A DNA stretch of 64,000 bases from Lithospermum erythrorhizon (taxonomy: Eukaryota; Streptophyta; Magnoliopsida; Boraginales; Boraginaceae). The first letter of the stretch is position 1. Each line of letters opens with the position of its first letter. The DNA lies in assembly GCA_019722365.1 (NCBI GenBank), contig JADFUC010001357.1:248001-312000 (forward strand), in the 5' to 3' direction. Of the stretch, positions 1-12,388 are shown in pieces. The translations under genes were made by a program, and so were the position numbers. Below the pieces are notes generated by a model. That model was not told the DNA's origin. It was given only the letters and a program-made list of their open reading frames with translations, and did not search any database.

Positions 1-1445
1 ATGGCGCAATAGCTATAAATGAACATCCCTTGAATTTTCCAAGAGAGATGGGTTTCCCGTGCATTACCCATGGTATTGGTCTGCTGCTCCCACCTGATGT
101 CGTTGGCTTTGCCATTTTCCAGAACTTTAAGTGGTCCTTTCCAGCAGTTAAAATGTATTTTGAGTCTAAGGTCAAACAAACAGATGACGCAACAGAACAT
201 GATAAGAAGGCTTTAGCTTTTGTGAGTAAGATCTGATGTCGCCAATCCCAGAGGAACAAGTACCCATCACGAGGAAATCCAACAGAAACTAGGTGCCTAC
301 CTAGAAATAATTGAGAATGCACATTGATGAGAGATAAAATTACATGATTATCATATAGTTGATGTCAAACTAGCCAATGGAACAAATAGAAGGTACATAA
401 TGCACCAATGAATCAGAAACGAACCATTGGGTGAAAATGATGTGGAAGCCACACCAAATTGATGGCCCTTAAGTTCACATAGAATAGCCTTGGTCTCACC
501 ATCCCACAATAATATACTAGGCTGTTCCCCTGACTGAAATCAATCCAGATTAAGTGCATTAGAAAAACAGTCGCAACTGCTAGTGCATCTTGTATATATA
601 CTCCACTCATTCATGACAACAAACAATCAGCTGAACGTATTAATAAGCTTGCCTCAACTCGACTTCCAAGAACATAAATTGGTTGTTCATAATAATTACA
701 GGATTTACATTTTACAGTATTATTAAGCGTTGTAAGGAGGCCGGCTTGTACGCACACTTACCCCTGTAATAATACATTGGTTGTTTTCGAATTGACCCAA
801 CATGAAGTGTAAGCACTATCTACTACTTCATAATAGAAAAGAAGCGTAGTTGGTGTAATGAGCTATTTTGAGATATTCTATTATTTCCAAGAGCCAGAGA
901 ACATAAAATCTTTGACTCCATAGGGCATGAAAGTTTACTATATATTATACACCCTATACAAAAATATTTTGAGTTCAACATTTAAAAAGCCAACCATCAA
1001 AATTCGAAACTTGACAATCTTTTTGGGACGGAAGGAGTAGTTAAATTCAGAATTTCAGGATTTAACAGTAAACCAGCAGCACCAGATCATAACATTCTAT
1101 GAACTAATAGCTACGCTCTATGTCCAACATTGAACCTCTCGATAAATAACAAACAAATCAGAAATACCATGATCATTTACACTATAAAATTAACAATAAA
1201 TCAAGAAAATGTATTTGGTTTTTCACCTCTCCAGCTGCAATAACCTTCCCATCACCACTCATGGCAATACAGCTCAAAGGCTTCGGCTTTCGATTAGATA
1301 CCATCAAATGTGATTGAGTGCACGAATCCACATCATACAACACAACCACACAGGCAGCAATGTAAGCAAATTTCGAATTCGAATCGCTCGAAGCCAACCC
1401 ATTTGCATTTTTTGCAGTCAACCCAATAATTTCCTCCAAAACCAG
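1..1445 (-). CDS. WD40-repeat protein, MAPKBP1/WDR62-like (5' part; partial)
   Basis: Three minus-strand exons are visible and join in phase: 1227-1445 (73 codons, starting LVLEEIIGLTAKNANGLAS), 425-533, and 1-300, which runs off the left edge. Splice sites are GAG|GT, CAG|TCA, AATG|GT and CTAG|GT. The joined product shows WD40 hallmarks: ILLWDGETKAILCELKGHQ, then GFPRDGYLFLWDWR, then ILTAGKDHLKFWKMAKPTT. This order and wording match the N-terminal propeller of plant homologues of mitogen-activated protein kinase-binding protein 1. In animals that family is a scaffold for JNK and spindle-pole proteins; the plant role is not established here. The first coding exon, expected to carry the start codon in phase 0 before LVLEE, was not found in 1446-2800, so the true 5' end is unknown. 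Introns are 534-1226 and 301-424. The C-terminal half lies outside the window. Confidence 0.78.
930..1045. mobile_element. Stowaway-type MITE relic (one end)
   Basis: The stretch ends in TTTTTGGGACGGAAGGAGTA and resembles the right end of the fuller copy at 1502-1732. No matching left terminal repeat was seen. It lies in the second visible intron of the WD40 gene. Confidence 0.4.
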
Positions 1446-1501
1446 CTGCAAATTCAATAAAAATCAACAACAATAATTAATATTCCATGAAACAATATAT
1501 A

Positions 1502-1732
1502 CTCCCTCCATTACAAAAAGATTGTCCATTTTTATTCAATAGTCAAAATTAGCATACTTTGTAAACTTAACTGACACTTCGTCACTCTGATTTGAATCAA
1601 AAAATAATATTTTCATATATTTTTCATCAAATACTATACAACATATTACATAGACATATATATTTGAGTTCACAGCTACAAAAGTCACCATCAAAAATTA
1701 AAAAGTGGATAATCATTTTGGGATGGAGGTAG
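1502..1732. mobile_element. Stowaway-type MITE
   Basis: The element starts CTCCCTCCATTACAAAAAG and ends ATTTTGGGATGGAGGTAG, which are imperfect inverted repeats of the Stowaway type (Tc1/mariner superfamily). TA dinucleotides flank it at 1500-1501 and 1733-1734, as expected for the target duplication. It lies directly upstream of the first visible WD40 exon, in an upstream intron or the promoter. A more decayed relative follows at about 1790-1890. Confidence 0.65.
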
Positions 1733-2817
1733 TAGAAATTAATTAACCATGTTAATAAAAATAATTAAAAATACTTATTTTGACATTTTTTCCACAAATA
1801 CTATACTAACATATATGCGAGTTGAAAATTAAAAAAGTCAATTATCAAAATTCGAAACTGAACGATGCTTTGGACAAAAAATTATACAATATATACATAA
1901 AAATAAATAACCTGCGGAGTTGTGATTGTTTTGTTGATTTTTGTGGTTTTGTTATTGGGTTTGTAGGTGTTCATTGTTTCAAAATGGGAGAGGACAAGTG
2001 GACAACTATTATGGAATATTTCACTTCAAAATCCAAAGGCTAATTAGTCATTTCACATTTTTGGGATCAAGAAATAGTAGGGACACCTTGACAAGATAAC
2101 GATATTATCGATAACAAAATTAGCCAAATCTAAAATCTAAAATATATCGGCTACTTCGTTTTCTTACTTTATAACGACCCATCATGTCCACAATGGGTAG
2201 ATAGTTCAAGATTTAACGTTTTGTTATTTGCACAATTAAGCAAAGAAACAAATATCTACTAGTGCATTTGATTTGATGTGAATCATGGTCGTTGTTTAGA
2301 TTTTCTTTACGGGATCATCTACCTTGCTCGATGGGCATAAACAACCGAACACTCTTTAACTTGCAACGAGTCTGGCCTAAAACAAGTTTCACTTCAGTGA
2401 GGCCGCTACCGAAAGGACCAGATTATTTTTAGCTGGCCTACATGTGCCTTGTACTATTTTAGCTGGCCCCACACACCCCCTCAACTTCCTCCCAAGTGTG
2501 CTCATTTCTCTGATTCTCCATACACTCCATTTATTAATTAAATACCAGAGTTACCTTAAAATAGGTCGAGTCACGCAAATGACTATTTTGTCCCTAACAC
2601 CAAAGTATAGGATGAATGACTATTTTGCCCTCCCCATTTGTGGGGCATAGCAGTTAAGAAGTTTCATTATGGCAAAATTGTCATTCTTCATTTAAAATAT
2701 CTGTTCCCTTTCTTTCTTACATCCTCATTCCCCTACCCCTACCTCATGAAATTTCTACCCCCATCAAGCGCAAAAGCTTTACAGCCTTAGACACCAGTTT
2801 CCACAACGACGACGAAG
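1733..2817. other. Spacer between divergent genes
   Basis: AT-rich sequence between the WD40 gene (minus) and the small plus-strand reading frame. It should hold the missing first exon and promoter of the WD40 gene. A CT-rich stretch at about 2700-2800, just upstream of the ATG at 2818, looks like a plant 5' leader. No further gene was recognised. Confidence 0.4.
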
Positions 2818-3081
2818 ATGGGGAGCGACGACGACAAAGAATCTCACTTTCCCACATTTGAGGATATTAAAGGAATCACCATCCGCAGATCCAAGCCGGC
2901 GAAGCAGGATATGATCCTTTTTCGAGGAGATGGACTAGATCTCGGAATTATTATGTTGGAAAAGGCAGCGGAGGAGAAGCAGCCGAGGGAGAAAATGCAG
3001 ATGCAAATTATTAATCTAGCTAAATTATACATCAACTTTATCTATCAATTTGTAACATCTTTTTTTGCAATTTTGATTTAA
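2818..3081 (+). CDS. Hypothetical small acidic protein
   Basis: An 87-residue open frame starts in a good plant start context (AAG ATG GGG), with a pyrimidine-rich leader just upstream. The N-terminus is acidic (MGSDDDKE), followed by FPTFEDIKGITIRRSKPAK and a charged helix-like run, KAAEEKQPREKMQMQ. The last 20 or so residues are hydrophobic and may be read-through into an intron. A candidate donor (CAATTT|GTAACA, near 3050) and acceptor (TTTCTGCAG|ATCG, near 3109) would swap this tail for about 25 other residues before a stop near 3187. I do not recognise the family. The compositional change at about codon 60 suggests that only the first part is conserved coding sequence. Confidence 0.4.
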   Translation: MGSDDDKESHFPTFEDIKGITIRRSKPAKQDMILFRGDGLDLGIIMLEKAAEEKQPREKMQMQIINLAKLYINFIYQFVTSFFAILI

Positions 3082-3160
3082 GCAAAAAAAAATTAGCTCT
3101 TTTTCTGCAGATCGAAAAAATTAGCTCTTTTTTTGCAATTTTGATTTATAACAGATCGAA
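3060..3160 (+). repeat. Short direct duplication, about 50 bases
   Basis: The block TTTTTTTGCAATTTTGATTTA followed by A-rich sequence and ATTAGCTCTTTTT(C/T)TGCA occurs twice in tandem, each copy ending near AGATCGAAA. It sits at the 3' end of the small open frame and includes the possible splice acceptor. Confidence 0.5.
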
Positions 3161-3189
3161 AGATTCCACAGCGCAGACCCCTGAATGAA

Positions 3190-4204
3190 TTGATAAAATT
3201 GATGATTGCAGCCAGAATAAGTTTGAAATTTAAGCTGATTATAGTATAGTTTTGTTGTTCTCCTTTGGCCCTTTGCTGTCATTTATCAATTGGAAATTGG
3301 AACTATTAATGATAATGCACAAAATGGTTCTGTTATTTTTCAATCTCAAACTAATGGCTGTTGGATATTACAAATTCAGAAGTATGGTTTTGGTGTTAAG
3401 AATAAAATGTTTAATATTTTGATGGGGTGGGGCTGTGGAGATGGAGGCAGGTGAAAGGGTGGGGTGGTGATGACAAGTAAAGTTAAGAAAAGAGGTTGAT
3501 ATTTTAAAGAAACGCTAATTAATACACTTACAACAGTGTAATAAAATAAATAAGTAGGACAAAATAATTATTTTAACAAAGGACTAATGATATTTTAAGT
3601 GTGAATATAATCATTTCACTAATAAAATTGTTAGATGAGTCAAGAGGCTCTGTGACACTAAAAAAGATAGTGAATCTCTGTCCTAAGAAATTCAAGGTGT
3701 GCCTGCATTATTCAAAAATACCATACTACATGACACTAAACCATAAGATAAGACCATAAGTGCCTTTCAGCCACCAAGCCATTCAAGTAGTAGCCATGGT
3801 TGCACAATTCTTCAACTGCAGGGAAGAAAATTTTGGCAAGCAATCTAAAGCCGAACAAGAACAATGAAATACAATAGAATATCTGGGGCCTTGAGTTATA
3901 TTCACAAGCTAAAATACTACTAAAGTCTGATACTCATATGTTGAAAAAGAGCTCTACTATTTCAACACCTTCATAATAAAAGAAGAGCTAAAAACTAATA
4001 TACATGATGAAGCTAATACTAATTCTTTAAACATTTTAATGAAAACTCAGTAAAGGAGGCGCTCAACTACTAATTCTATCTCAAGAACCACAACAACCAC
4101 TAGCTTTTCTTATATTCTGGCATCTACTACCTGAATTGCCCTACAATGGAAATGACCAAGCTGAAAAATCACTTGAAATATCAGACCGTTGGTGTCTAAC
4201 CAAG
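3190..4204. other. Convergent spacer, 3' end of the capping enzyme gene
   Basis: No coding sequence was recognised. The segment next to 4204 should be the 3' untranslated region of the minus-strand capping enzyme. The part near 3190-3650 follows the small plus-strand frame. Confidence 0.4.
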
Positions 4205-7200
4205 TCATCTGCGCCGTGCCTTGATGTCTGCTTGAATTCTATCCGCATACATAGGTAGACATATAATCTCACCTATTTCACCCAACAGGTCATCCTCGGT
4301 TATATTGTCAGTAATGCTCTTCATGACCTGTTAGAAAACCATAACTCATAATCAACTAAAACCAAATGAAAGAAAGAGAAGGGCAACAAGGAGGAAATAT
4401 ACCAAAAAGCGCAACGAAGAAATATACCTTCCGATAGGTGTTAAACTCATTTGGGGTACCTTTGTCGACCCTGACCCGCATACACACCCATACCTTCTCC
4501 TCTGAATCCCATGAGCATTCAATAATTTTCCCCGAAAAATTAGAGGGATCAGAATTATCTGCAGTGAAGATACACACAAGCAGAAATAACATCATCGTAA
4601 AAGTTGGAATATAACATTTTTCGACTTCATCATTCTCTCTAAATAAGTTGAGGATTTGGAACTAAATCTTCAGAAGTCATATAACTAAAACTTGGGAAGG
4701 AAAAAGAAAGTGAAAAATGGAGAACAAGAATCTCCTCTGACAGTAGTTGATTAATTAATGCGTATGATGAAAAACATCACTTCCTATGAGAGTGAACTAG
4801 ATAAACATAACTATAAAAAGAAAGAACATGAAACAATAATATTCTTCTGCGAACACCACAAGCAAACACAAAAGTTTCCACAAACTATAAATTAGAAACA
4901 GCTGCATCTAAGAAATAAGATAAGGAACTATAAGGTTCTAATAGTAAGCAGGACATCCCTCTCTAACATCATACTTTCTGTGTGAAAATATGAACCGAAA
5001 ATCGCAGGATTAAGGCTTCAATAGTTATCAACCAATGAAGGGACAATTGAGAAGACGAATATATAAACAAGGAAGAAGCCCACTGACCAGGGAATACAAC
5101 TCTTCCTTCCAAAAGTCTTTTCTTTCCACGGTCATGAAGATAAAGAGACTGACGATCATCATTGATCTGCCAATAAAAATACACTAGCTCAGTTAATTGA
5201 TAAGCCCACTACCAGAAACATGACATAATCCAAGATCCAATGTGACAAAGAAATAAGAGAACCTCGAACATAAAATCAACAGAGTTCATTTCAGGGTATT
5301 TCCATTTCAAGAGACCCTCATGAGTGCGAGGAACATAAGGATCATCCCATCCCTGTTCATCAGGTGTAAACAAAGAGACGGTGAGAATCTTTCAAGCAAA
5401 AAAATCAGACCAACATTTCCTTCACACAAGTCTAGACAACAATTTAATGGCAAGTTCACATATATTCGAACACCCATATAATGATAGTGCCATCAGAATG
5501 CCACATAATAACAAAATATCAAATAGACCCAAACACAATGTTCTCATTCGTTAATAATCTACTCCTAAAAGAATTTATCCTTGCAGGCGTCTGTATCGAA
5601 ATAAAAAATCCATACAAAGAGTGAGCAATATTGAAAGAATACTTAAATCAGTCCAATTCAAGGATTGCAAGAATCATATAAATAAAATAAATAAGAAAAA
5701 GAAACATACGGACCAAAGAGTGTGGAGTCCTGTTGATCACACTCAAATAAAAGCCGACAACTCTCCCTAATGTAGACAACAAATATAAACAAGCAGTTCA
5801 AATGAAGCACCTGAAAAATGAGACCATCTGCTTCATGTGAGAGCTTCGGGATAAATCCCTTCAACAGTTTGGTAACAGTGGAAAGCAACCAAAAATCTTT
5901 CCTCCTCACCTGTGAAGATAGCTATAATTTTTACAAGCAACTCTTGAAGACAAAAGCTCTGTTAGTTATGAAATACAAAACTGCACTAAACATACCCTAA
6001 AAGGTTCCAGCTCATATCTGTAAGTGCTCTGATAGTTTTGTCTCTCAAGATTCCGGGGTTCAATTATTTCTTTCTCAAGCATTTTAAACCGCTCATAAAA
6101 AGGCCTCTGTAAAATATTTAGTGTGATCAGCACCAGAGGATGACACCGATATTGAAAGAATATATAAAATAATTGTACCTTTCTATATCACATTACATCA
6201 CTAAATTTAGAAATTAACAAGAGATGAAATAAAGAACTGTGTTCATTTTACTAATCCAAGTTTCAGGTGAATCAAATATGTTCTCATCTAGTTTCTTTCA
6301 CTGAGTAAATCTTTCTAAACTTCCTCCAATGACATAAATAGGTGAGACTACAAATCTTAAAACTCATTACATCTCAAGTTCTCAACCTATTTCTTGTATC
6401 TCAATGTGCTCTTTCAAAGCTCATCAAACTTCTAGTTTAGTTGAAGAACTAGTCACCAGATGGTACAATTCCATAAGATGAAGTACTACTCCCTCCATCC
6501 CAATTTTAAAGTCCCATTCGACTTCAATAAAATTTCAAATTTGTCTCTCACACTTAAATTTTCCTCCATTGCTAACTTTTAATCAAAATGGGAATGTGTT
6601 TTGGGATTTCCCAAAATGGCAAAGAAACTCCCTTAGATTTTGGGATGGAGGGAGTATTTGAAGAACTAATTAAAAATTACTGGAAGGTCATAAGGAGCCA
6701 TTGGCGATTAATCTCTTTTTTTATTTTTTTATTTTATTTTTTATTTTATTTTCCATTACGGCGTTTGATCTCTTACCTCAACAACAGATACGGAATTGAT
6801 TGCCATCATGTCATAGATCAGGTATCTTCTTTCTTGTTTCTGTGAGTCCGGGACAGTATCAATTATCATTTCCCCATCCAATAATGTCAAATGATGAGTC
6901 CTTTCACCCAACTTGTACTATGATTAAAAAACCATGTCAGGTTATAATGCAACAAATCAAAATAACTAAAAAATCAGAGCAACTTTTGGTAACATACTTC
7001 ATTAGTCTGTCTGCAAGGAAATCTCATCTGTACCCTCCGAAAATTAAAATTTCTATCAATCAAGTAACAACCATCCATAGTAATTAGCATCATATATCGA
7101 GTTCCATCAGCTTTCCAAGTCGCATAATAGTACCGCTGTCTTAACAACTGTAGGTTTTCTCTGCACAACATTAACAAATATAAAATTTTCATACTTGATA

Positions 7201-10200
7201 TACTAAAATGAGTAAGAAATTTGTCCACAATAGTAAGGTGAAACATCTGAACTCTAGGCTCGAGTTGGGGAAAGACGATAAGTTAACTCAAAGCTTGACA
7301 ACATTCTGACCGACCGACACAGACTACAACTATAAGCATCACATCATAAAAAGGCCATTCTGCCATCCAGTGACACTTAAAACCTTAACTATCTAATCAG
7401 GTATATGCTAATAAGCATGGCTATTAGAACCCTTAATATACTACCATAGAAGGTACATGAAGTTACATGTATTTAGGAAGTTAAGTACCTGGTAAGAGAT
7501 ACTGGATGTGAGCCCGGAAACTGTGCATGCCTCTGTAAGCAAAAAGAGAGAAAATCCCAATTAACGAAGACAGAGCCAAATAATAGGGAAATCATATTAT
7601 TAGTAGATCCATATACGGTTTGAAAGCCTGGAAGGATAGAAGAGGTTATAAAGCCACTGTCACCATAAATCCCATTTCACACTTTTCTTCATTCACTTGT
7701 ATTCTTCATTGGTGAAAAGGCATATATCAACTACTTCACCAAAGTTACAAATTGCAATGTTGCTCATATTTGAACGCCAAAAGCCCACACTTTAATTGTT
7801 ATGCAGGTAAGGTGCATCAAAAGAAATTAAACGGCGTGCCAAAATATTTGTACAACGAGGAAGATGGAAAATAAAGGATGCAATTATGAAAGAAGAGGTT
7901 TTGAAACTTAATCAACTGCACTACTAATGGAAGAGAACATTAATATATAAAGTCATCCATCATAAGGAACAGTACACAGATATAAACAGGCAACAAAGAA
8001 AACCTGATGGACGGAGAATTCTATTCGAAAAGAAAAAATAGCAAACTATAGAGAATTCAGTGCTGCATTTTCATATTTTTAAAGGAATTCGCCTAAACTA
8101 ACACACTCCCAATTGGAATAAATAATATGAGATTATATAGATGTGGATATTATATTATGAAATAGTAAAACTATGAGATGTAGAAACTAGAAAGGCAACA
8201 GCAAGCTCCTACCCCTCCAGGCAACTTCAGCATCTGATAGCAGAACTGCCGAAAAAAAGATTGCTGGTCATCAGGAATTTTATCTCCCAAAACATCATCA
8301 TTGGACATTACTTCTTGTGTTTGCTGAATTTCCTGAAATGACCATTATAATCTCAACAGCGTGAGAGATAGGGGAGACATAGTAACTCCACACTGTGGAA
8401 GGCAACACAAGTAAAAAACAAAGATTGTCTTGTGGATAAAGACCAATGAAGGAGAGTAAAGCATGCACTAAAAATAAATACATACGCCAATAGAAGGAGC
8501 AACCCCATCATCATCGTCATCAGGTATTGCATCACCATTCAGATCAAATTCAGAAGTTTTCCAGTCAGGAGTGGATGGGCAAATAACTCCATCAATCTTC
8601 TTCTCATGATAAAAGGCGTACAGTGCATCTATATAGTCAGGTTTGTATATTCCAGGTGGACGAACATCAGCAAATGTTTGAATAGCCTGATCAAATATAG
8701 AGAACGCAATGTAAAGAGAAACATGTAATTGCTCTTTATACACTAGAAATGATGTGAAGTCAGATAGCTGACCTACTCACCTGAGAGACAGATTTATACT
8801 GTGTACGCATTAGATAATGAACAATCATATACCCAGTGCGGTTATGTCCATGAGTGCAGTGCACAAGAATGTACTTCTTTGAATGTTTCTGCCGGGCAAG
8901 AAATTGAGATACCTGTTCAGAGCAGTTTACATCACGATCAGGTTTCGTAGAAAATTATAGAACAAAATAATGAAGCAAATACTAAACCAATAGGTTCACT
9001 CGAAAACAATGTAATGGGGAAGTATTCAATATCATTCTTCAAAACAAAGCAAGTCTTATTGCACCTGTGATGTGCCTTTATCTTTCCATTTACTTATGTC
9101 AACTCATACCCTACAAATAATCATTTCTCTGAGTCTGAGGTGAACTAACACAAAAGAGCATAAAGATCCCTTGCATCCTCCTAAATCGCCAATATGACAA
9201 AAATATCTCAATATCTTAGTTGTCTCTTCCCTGATTTTTTAAATAGTTTAGCAATCGGAGAAACGAAAACAAATTTTCAGGGGGGGTTAATAATGTAGTT
9301 CTTGAGGAAGAAGGAACTAACTTCATAGACAAACGAATTAACTGATTCATTATCGGGAACTGAGTCACGTCCCCTGCATGCAATCTGTCACAAAGAGGAG
9401 ATTAGGTCATCAGGATATAAATCATCAAAGCCACAGAAACAATAGCTAGAAACTCCTTCCAAGTATTTAACGCATACCTTAACATGCTTGATACCCTCCT
9501 TATTCCACTCTGAAGTTGAATAGTAGCGAGTTGTATTTGTCAAATCAATTATCAGCCCAAGCTGAAAAATATAAGTAAGATAATAAACCAAATAGGATCC
9601 ATCATAAAAATATGTTTTCAATTAACACCATGACACTGGGAAACAAATTTGATAATCAGGAAAGGCAACTAAAAGAGCAAAAGATATAGTAGGTCAAATG
9701 AACTTAAACACGGTATCATTGTCCCTTCATGCTGGAAGAAATTCAAAGCAATGAATGACATGTCTTCACTCTGTATTCACATTCAAACTGTACTCATCCC
9801 CAGCCAGTTTCTTTAAAAATGAGGAGGGTTATATATAGAAATAATGAATATTGAGTAAGTGAATAGTCTCCTCAATTGCCAATTTACCATCACTTCAAAC
9901 AACCCACAATACAAAATTGCCACCAAATTCAAATTAAAAGCTGAAAATGAGTTATGTATTACAGATCATGATCTTCCATTTCACCACCATCCTGGGGTGG
10001 TCAGTGGTCTGCAATGTCATTGTCTCGTCTCTCAAGCCTTAAAATATCTTCCAGCAATCACAGAAAAGTAATTATGCACTTATGCGACTTACCAACCTAA
10101 ATATTATATTTGACTATTAGTGAGAACATGGTGAAGGTCTGGCATGGATTGAGGCTTTGGTATCCAGATTTGATAGTAGAGTTGGAGGAAGTTTAGATTG

Positions 10201-12388
10201 TGGTTAAGGATAATGTTACAGAAAAGAGTCATTTTGGCATCATTGTTATGGTGCTGAACTCTATAAATTTAGGGGAGAAATATATTATAAAGAGGGAAAA
10301 GGAAATCTTGAAGGATACAGAGGTCGCAATGGTCAAGGATAGGGCTGCAGGGAGGAGGATGACTTTCAGGGTCACAAGTGTGAGAGCACATAAGATGTTA
10401 AATCTATTACCAAACAATACTGTGGTTGACTGTTCCTGTTACCAAACATCAAGTTGCATTGGGGGAGTCCAAACATAAAAGCTATTCTGCATCCAATATC
10501 CGATATCATAACCGGGTTGCATTCCTCAGTATTAATTCTCCATTTCCCTCGAGTACATTACAACATTTACCCATCAGATACTCTATTTATTAATTTAACT
10601 GGACCTTCCATAGTTTGTTTCCTAACTTTCTGCTCCCTCGCTCGAACACTGGCGAAGCACTACTCAGCAATTCATGTATTACTTGCCTCTTAACATGATC
10701 GTCCCATTTGTTCCGAATTCTGGGATCAAGTTTGTTTTTCTTGCATCAGGTATTTCCCTCAGTATCAGTTATTAAAGAATATAATTCATTCCACTAGACT
10801 TCCTTAGCGAAGAAATCCCACAGATCCATCCTAGTAATTCTCCCTTTCCCTTAAGTACATTACTACATTTACCCATCAGATACTCTATTTATTAATCAAC
10901 TGGACCTTTGATGGTTGTTGCCTCACATGATCATCATTTCTTCTAAATGTTGGGATCAGAGTCTATAGCTCCTTAATCTGTTAAGGCTTATTAGCAAATA
11001 ACGAATTCAGCCCCCAGCAAAACAAAGAGTAGTTGGGACATAATCAATCAGATGATGTTCATATACCCTTAACTCCTGATCTATAATATTAGACAGTCAT
11101 ATTCCCTTCTTTCCTGAAATTAATGCTAGAATAGGTTACTCCAAGTAACTCTTCAGACTAATATAACATCACTTTCCGAGTAGACAACAATTGCAAGGGC
11201 ATCAAAATACTAAGTTACCAACAAAAGTAAAAAATGCCTAATTCGCATTGTATTCGAATACCCAAGTTTTCACCGTTAATAAACGAATAAATATATATAT
11301 GTGGGGAAAAAATGAGCCTGTTGATAAATAAAATAAAATAAATTCATTTCCAAAAGAAGAAGGAATAAAAGGGATCATCATGCTTGCCTTTCTACCCAGA
11401 ACTCTTTGTTGATGAATCACTTGCCTAGAAGAGTATCTTTTCCCTGGAGGAACAACATCGTTGAAGGATTCACTTAGTGGAACCTTTGAAGGAACCATAT
11501 AACATATGTCTTGACCAGATGCAGGGCATTCCACCCAACCTGCAACAGGATTGTGTAAGTGAATGCAACCATATTATAATAGCAGCGGATAACAAAACAA
11601 TAATACCACAAGATAAATAAAAAAGCTACAAGACGAAACAATCATCTGTAGAATGAATCTTCAAATAATTTTAATAGCTGTCGGAGATAAACAATTAGCA
11701 CAGATCAGTTTATAGTGGATGCATGCTTTTATAATCACAAAGTCTTCCAAAATTGTAGAGTTTCTCATTCTCAATATTGAAGAAGTTGGAACCAATTGTT
11801 TCAAGAGTTGTTCAACATAAAACACAACACAATATGAGGTCTAATACAAAGCGGCAGTGCATTCCTAGTAATATGTAGCAATAACAGATGTGGTTACCTG
11901 GTGGTATCCTGTTGAAAGGTTTCTTTTTCTTGTTCTGAAACATGTCATCATGCACAGTTTGCTCATATGTTGGTCTATCATCTGACCGTTGTCTTTTCAT
12001 GCGCTGCATCCTTTCTTCACGCTCCTAATGAAACACAACACACAAATAACTCTGGAAAGATGAGACATAATGATTGTAGACCAAAGTAAGCACCTACATA
12101 AATTTACATCACAGAATAACAAATGCTTATGAATTTGCTTTATTAGGGACCACAATTGAGGAAGATACTAGTCACTGCTCCCACACCTTGAACAATAATA
12201 GAAGACATGCATGAGCATACTGCATGGAGGGAAAACTATCATACCCGACGAGAGACAGACATAGCAGAATGAACAGGTTCCGTTTCCTCATAATGTTCCA
12301 CATATTTTTCTGGTGCGTTATCTTCTCCAAGATGTTGCTGAAAGCTCTCATCATCATCATCCGGCAACGGTGAGGCATTTAAATCCAT
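4205..12388 (-). CDS. mRNA capping enzyme (RNA 5'-triphosphatase and guanylyltransferase)
   Basis: Seventeen in-phase coding exons give a 667-residue protein, close to the size I know for plant homologues: 12245-12388, 11898-12024, 11388-11539, 9478-9561, 9322-9384, 8781-8912, 8486-8686, 8213-8332, 7489-7532, 6998-7160, 6777-6917, 5996-6106, 5811-5909, 5263-5352, 5088-5166, 4428-4558, 4205-4327. After an acidic, plant-specific N-terminal region comes the cysteine-phosphatase-type triphosphatase with VHCTHGHNRTGY (nucleophile Cys209, Arg215). It removes the gamma phosphate of nascent mRNA. The guanylyltransferase follows, with KADGTRYMM carrying the GMP-accepting Lys372, then LLDGEMIID and a C-terminal OB fold (IIECSWDSEEKVWVCMRV). 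The nuclear product makes the GpppN cap. Intron 3 uses a GC donor. The acceptor of exon 11 could instead be at 6911, two codons shorter. Confidence 0.96.
6489..6654. mobile_element. Stowaway-type MITE in capping-enzyme intron 11
   Basis: A 166-base element with ends CTCCCTCCATCCCAATTTTA and GATTTTGGGATGGAGGGAG, flanked by TA at 6487-6488 and 6655-6656. The terminal repeats match well, so this is among the youngest-looking copies in the window. An AT-only tract (6717-6760) follows it. Confidence 0.8.
10536..10965. repeat. Direct duplication inside capping-enzyme intron 3
   Basis: About 85 bases around CATTTACCCATCAGATACTC at 10536-10625 recur at 10835-10925. Flanking pieces (ACATGATC...TGGGATCA) also recur downstream of each copy, so a longer block was duplicated and then diverged. 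It lies within the largest intron (9562-11387). Confidence 0.6.

Noticed and set aside
30..236. Open frame of 68 codons on the plus strand
   Set aside because: It lies antisense to a well-supported WD40 exon, whose minus-strand translation is clearly the real one.
4352..4595. Two overlapping frames on the minus strand
   Set aside because: Only the stretch 4428-4558 is coding, as exon 16 of the capping enzyme. The extensions are intron sequence.
10200..10478. 92-codon plus-strand frame
   Set aside because: It is inside the long capping-enzyme intron, has no recognisable family, and shares the interval with an antisense frame. It may be a transposon remnant.
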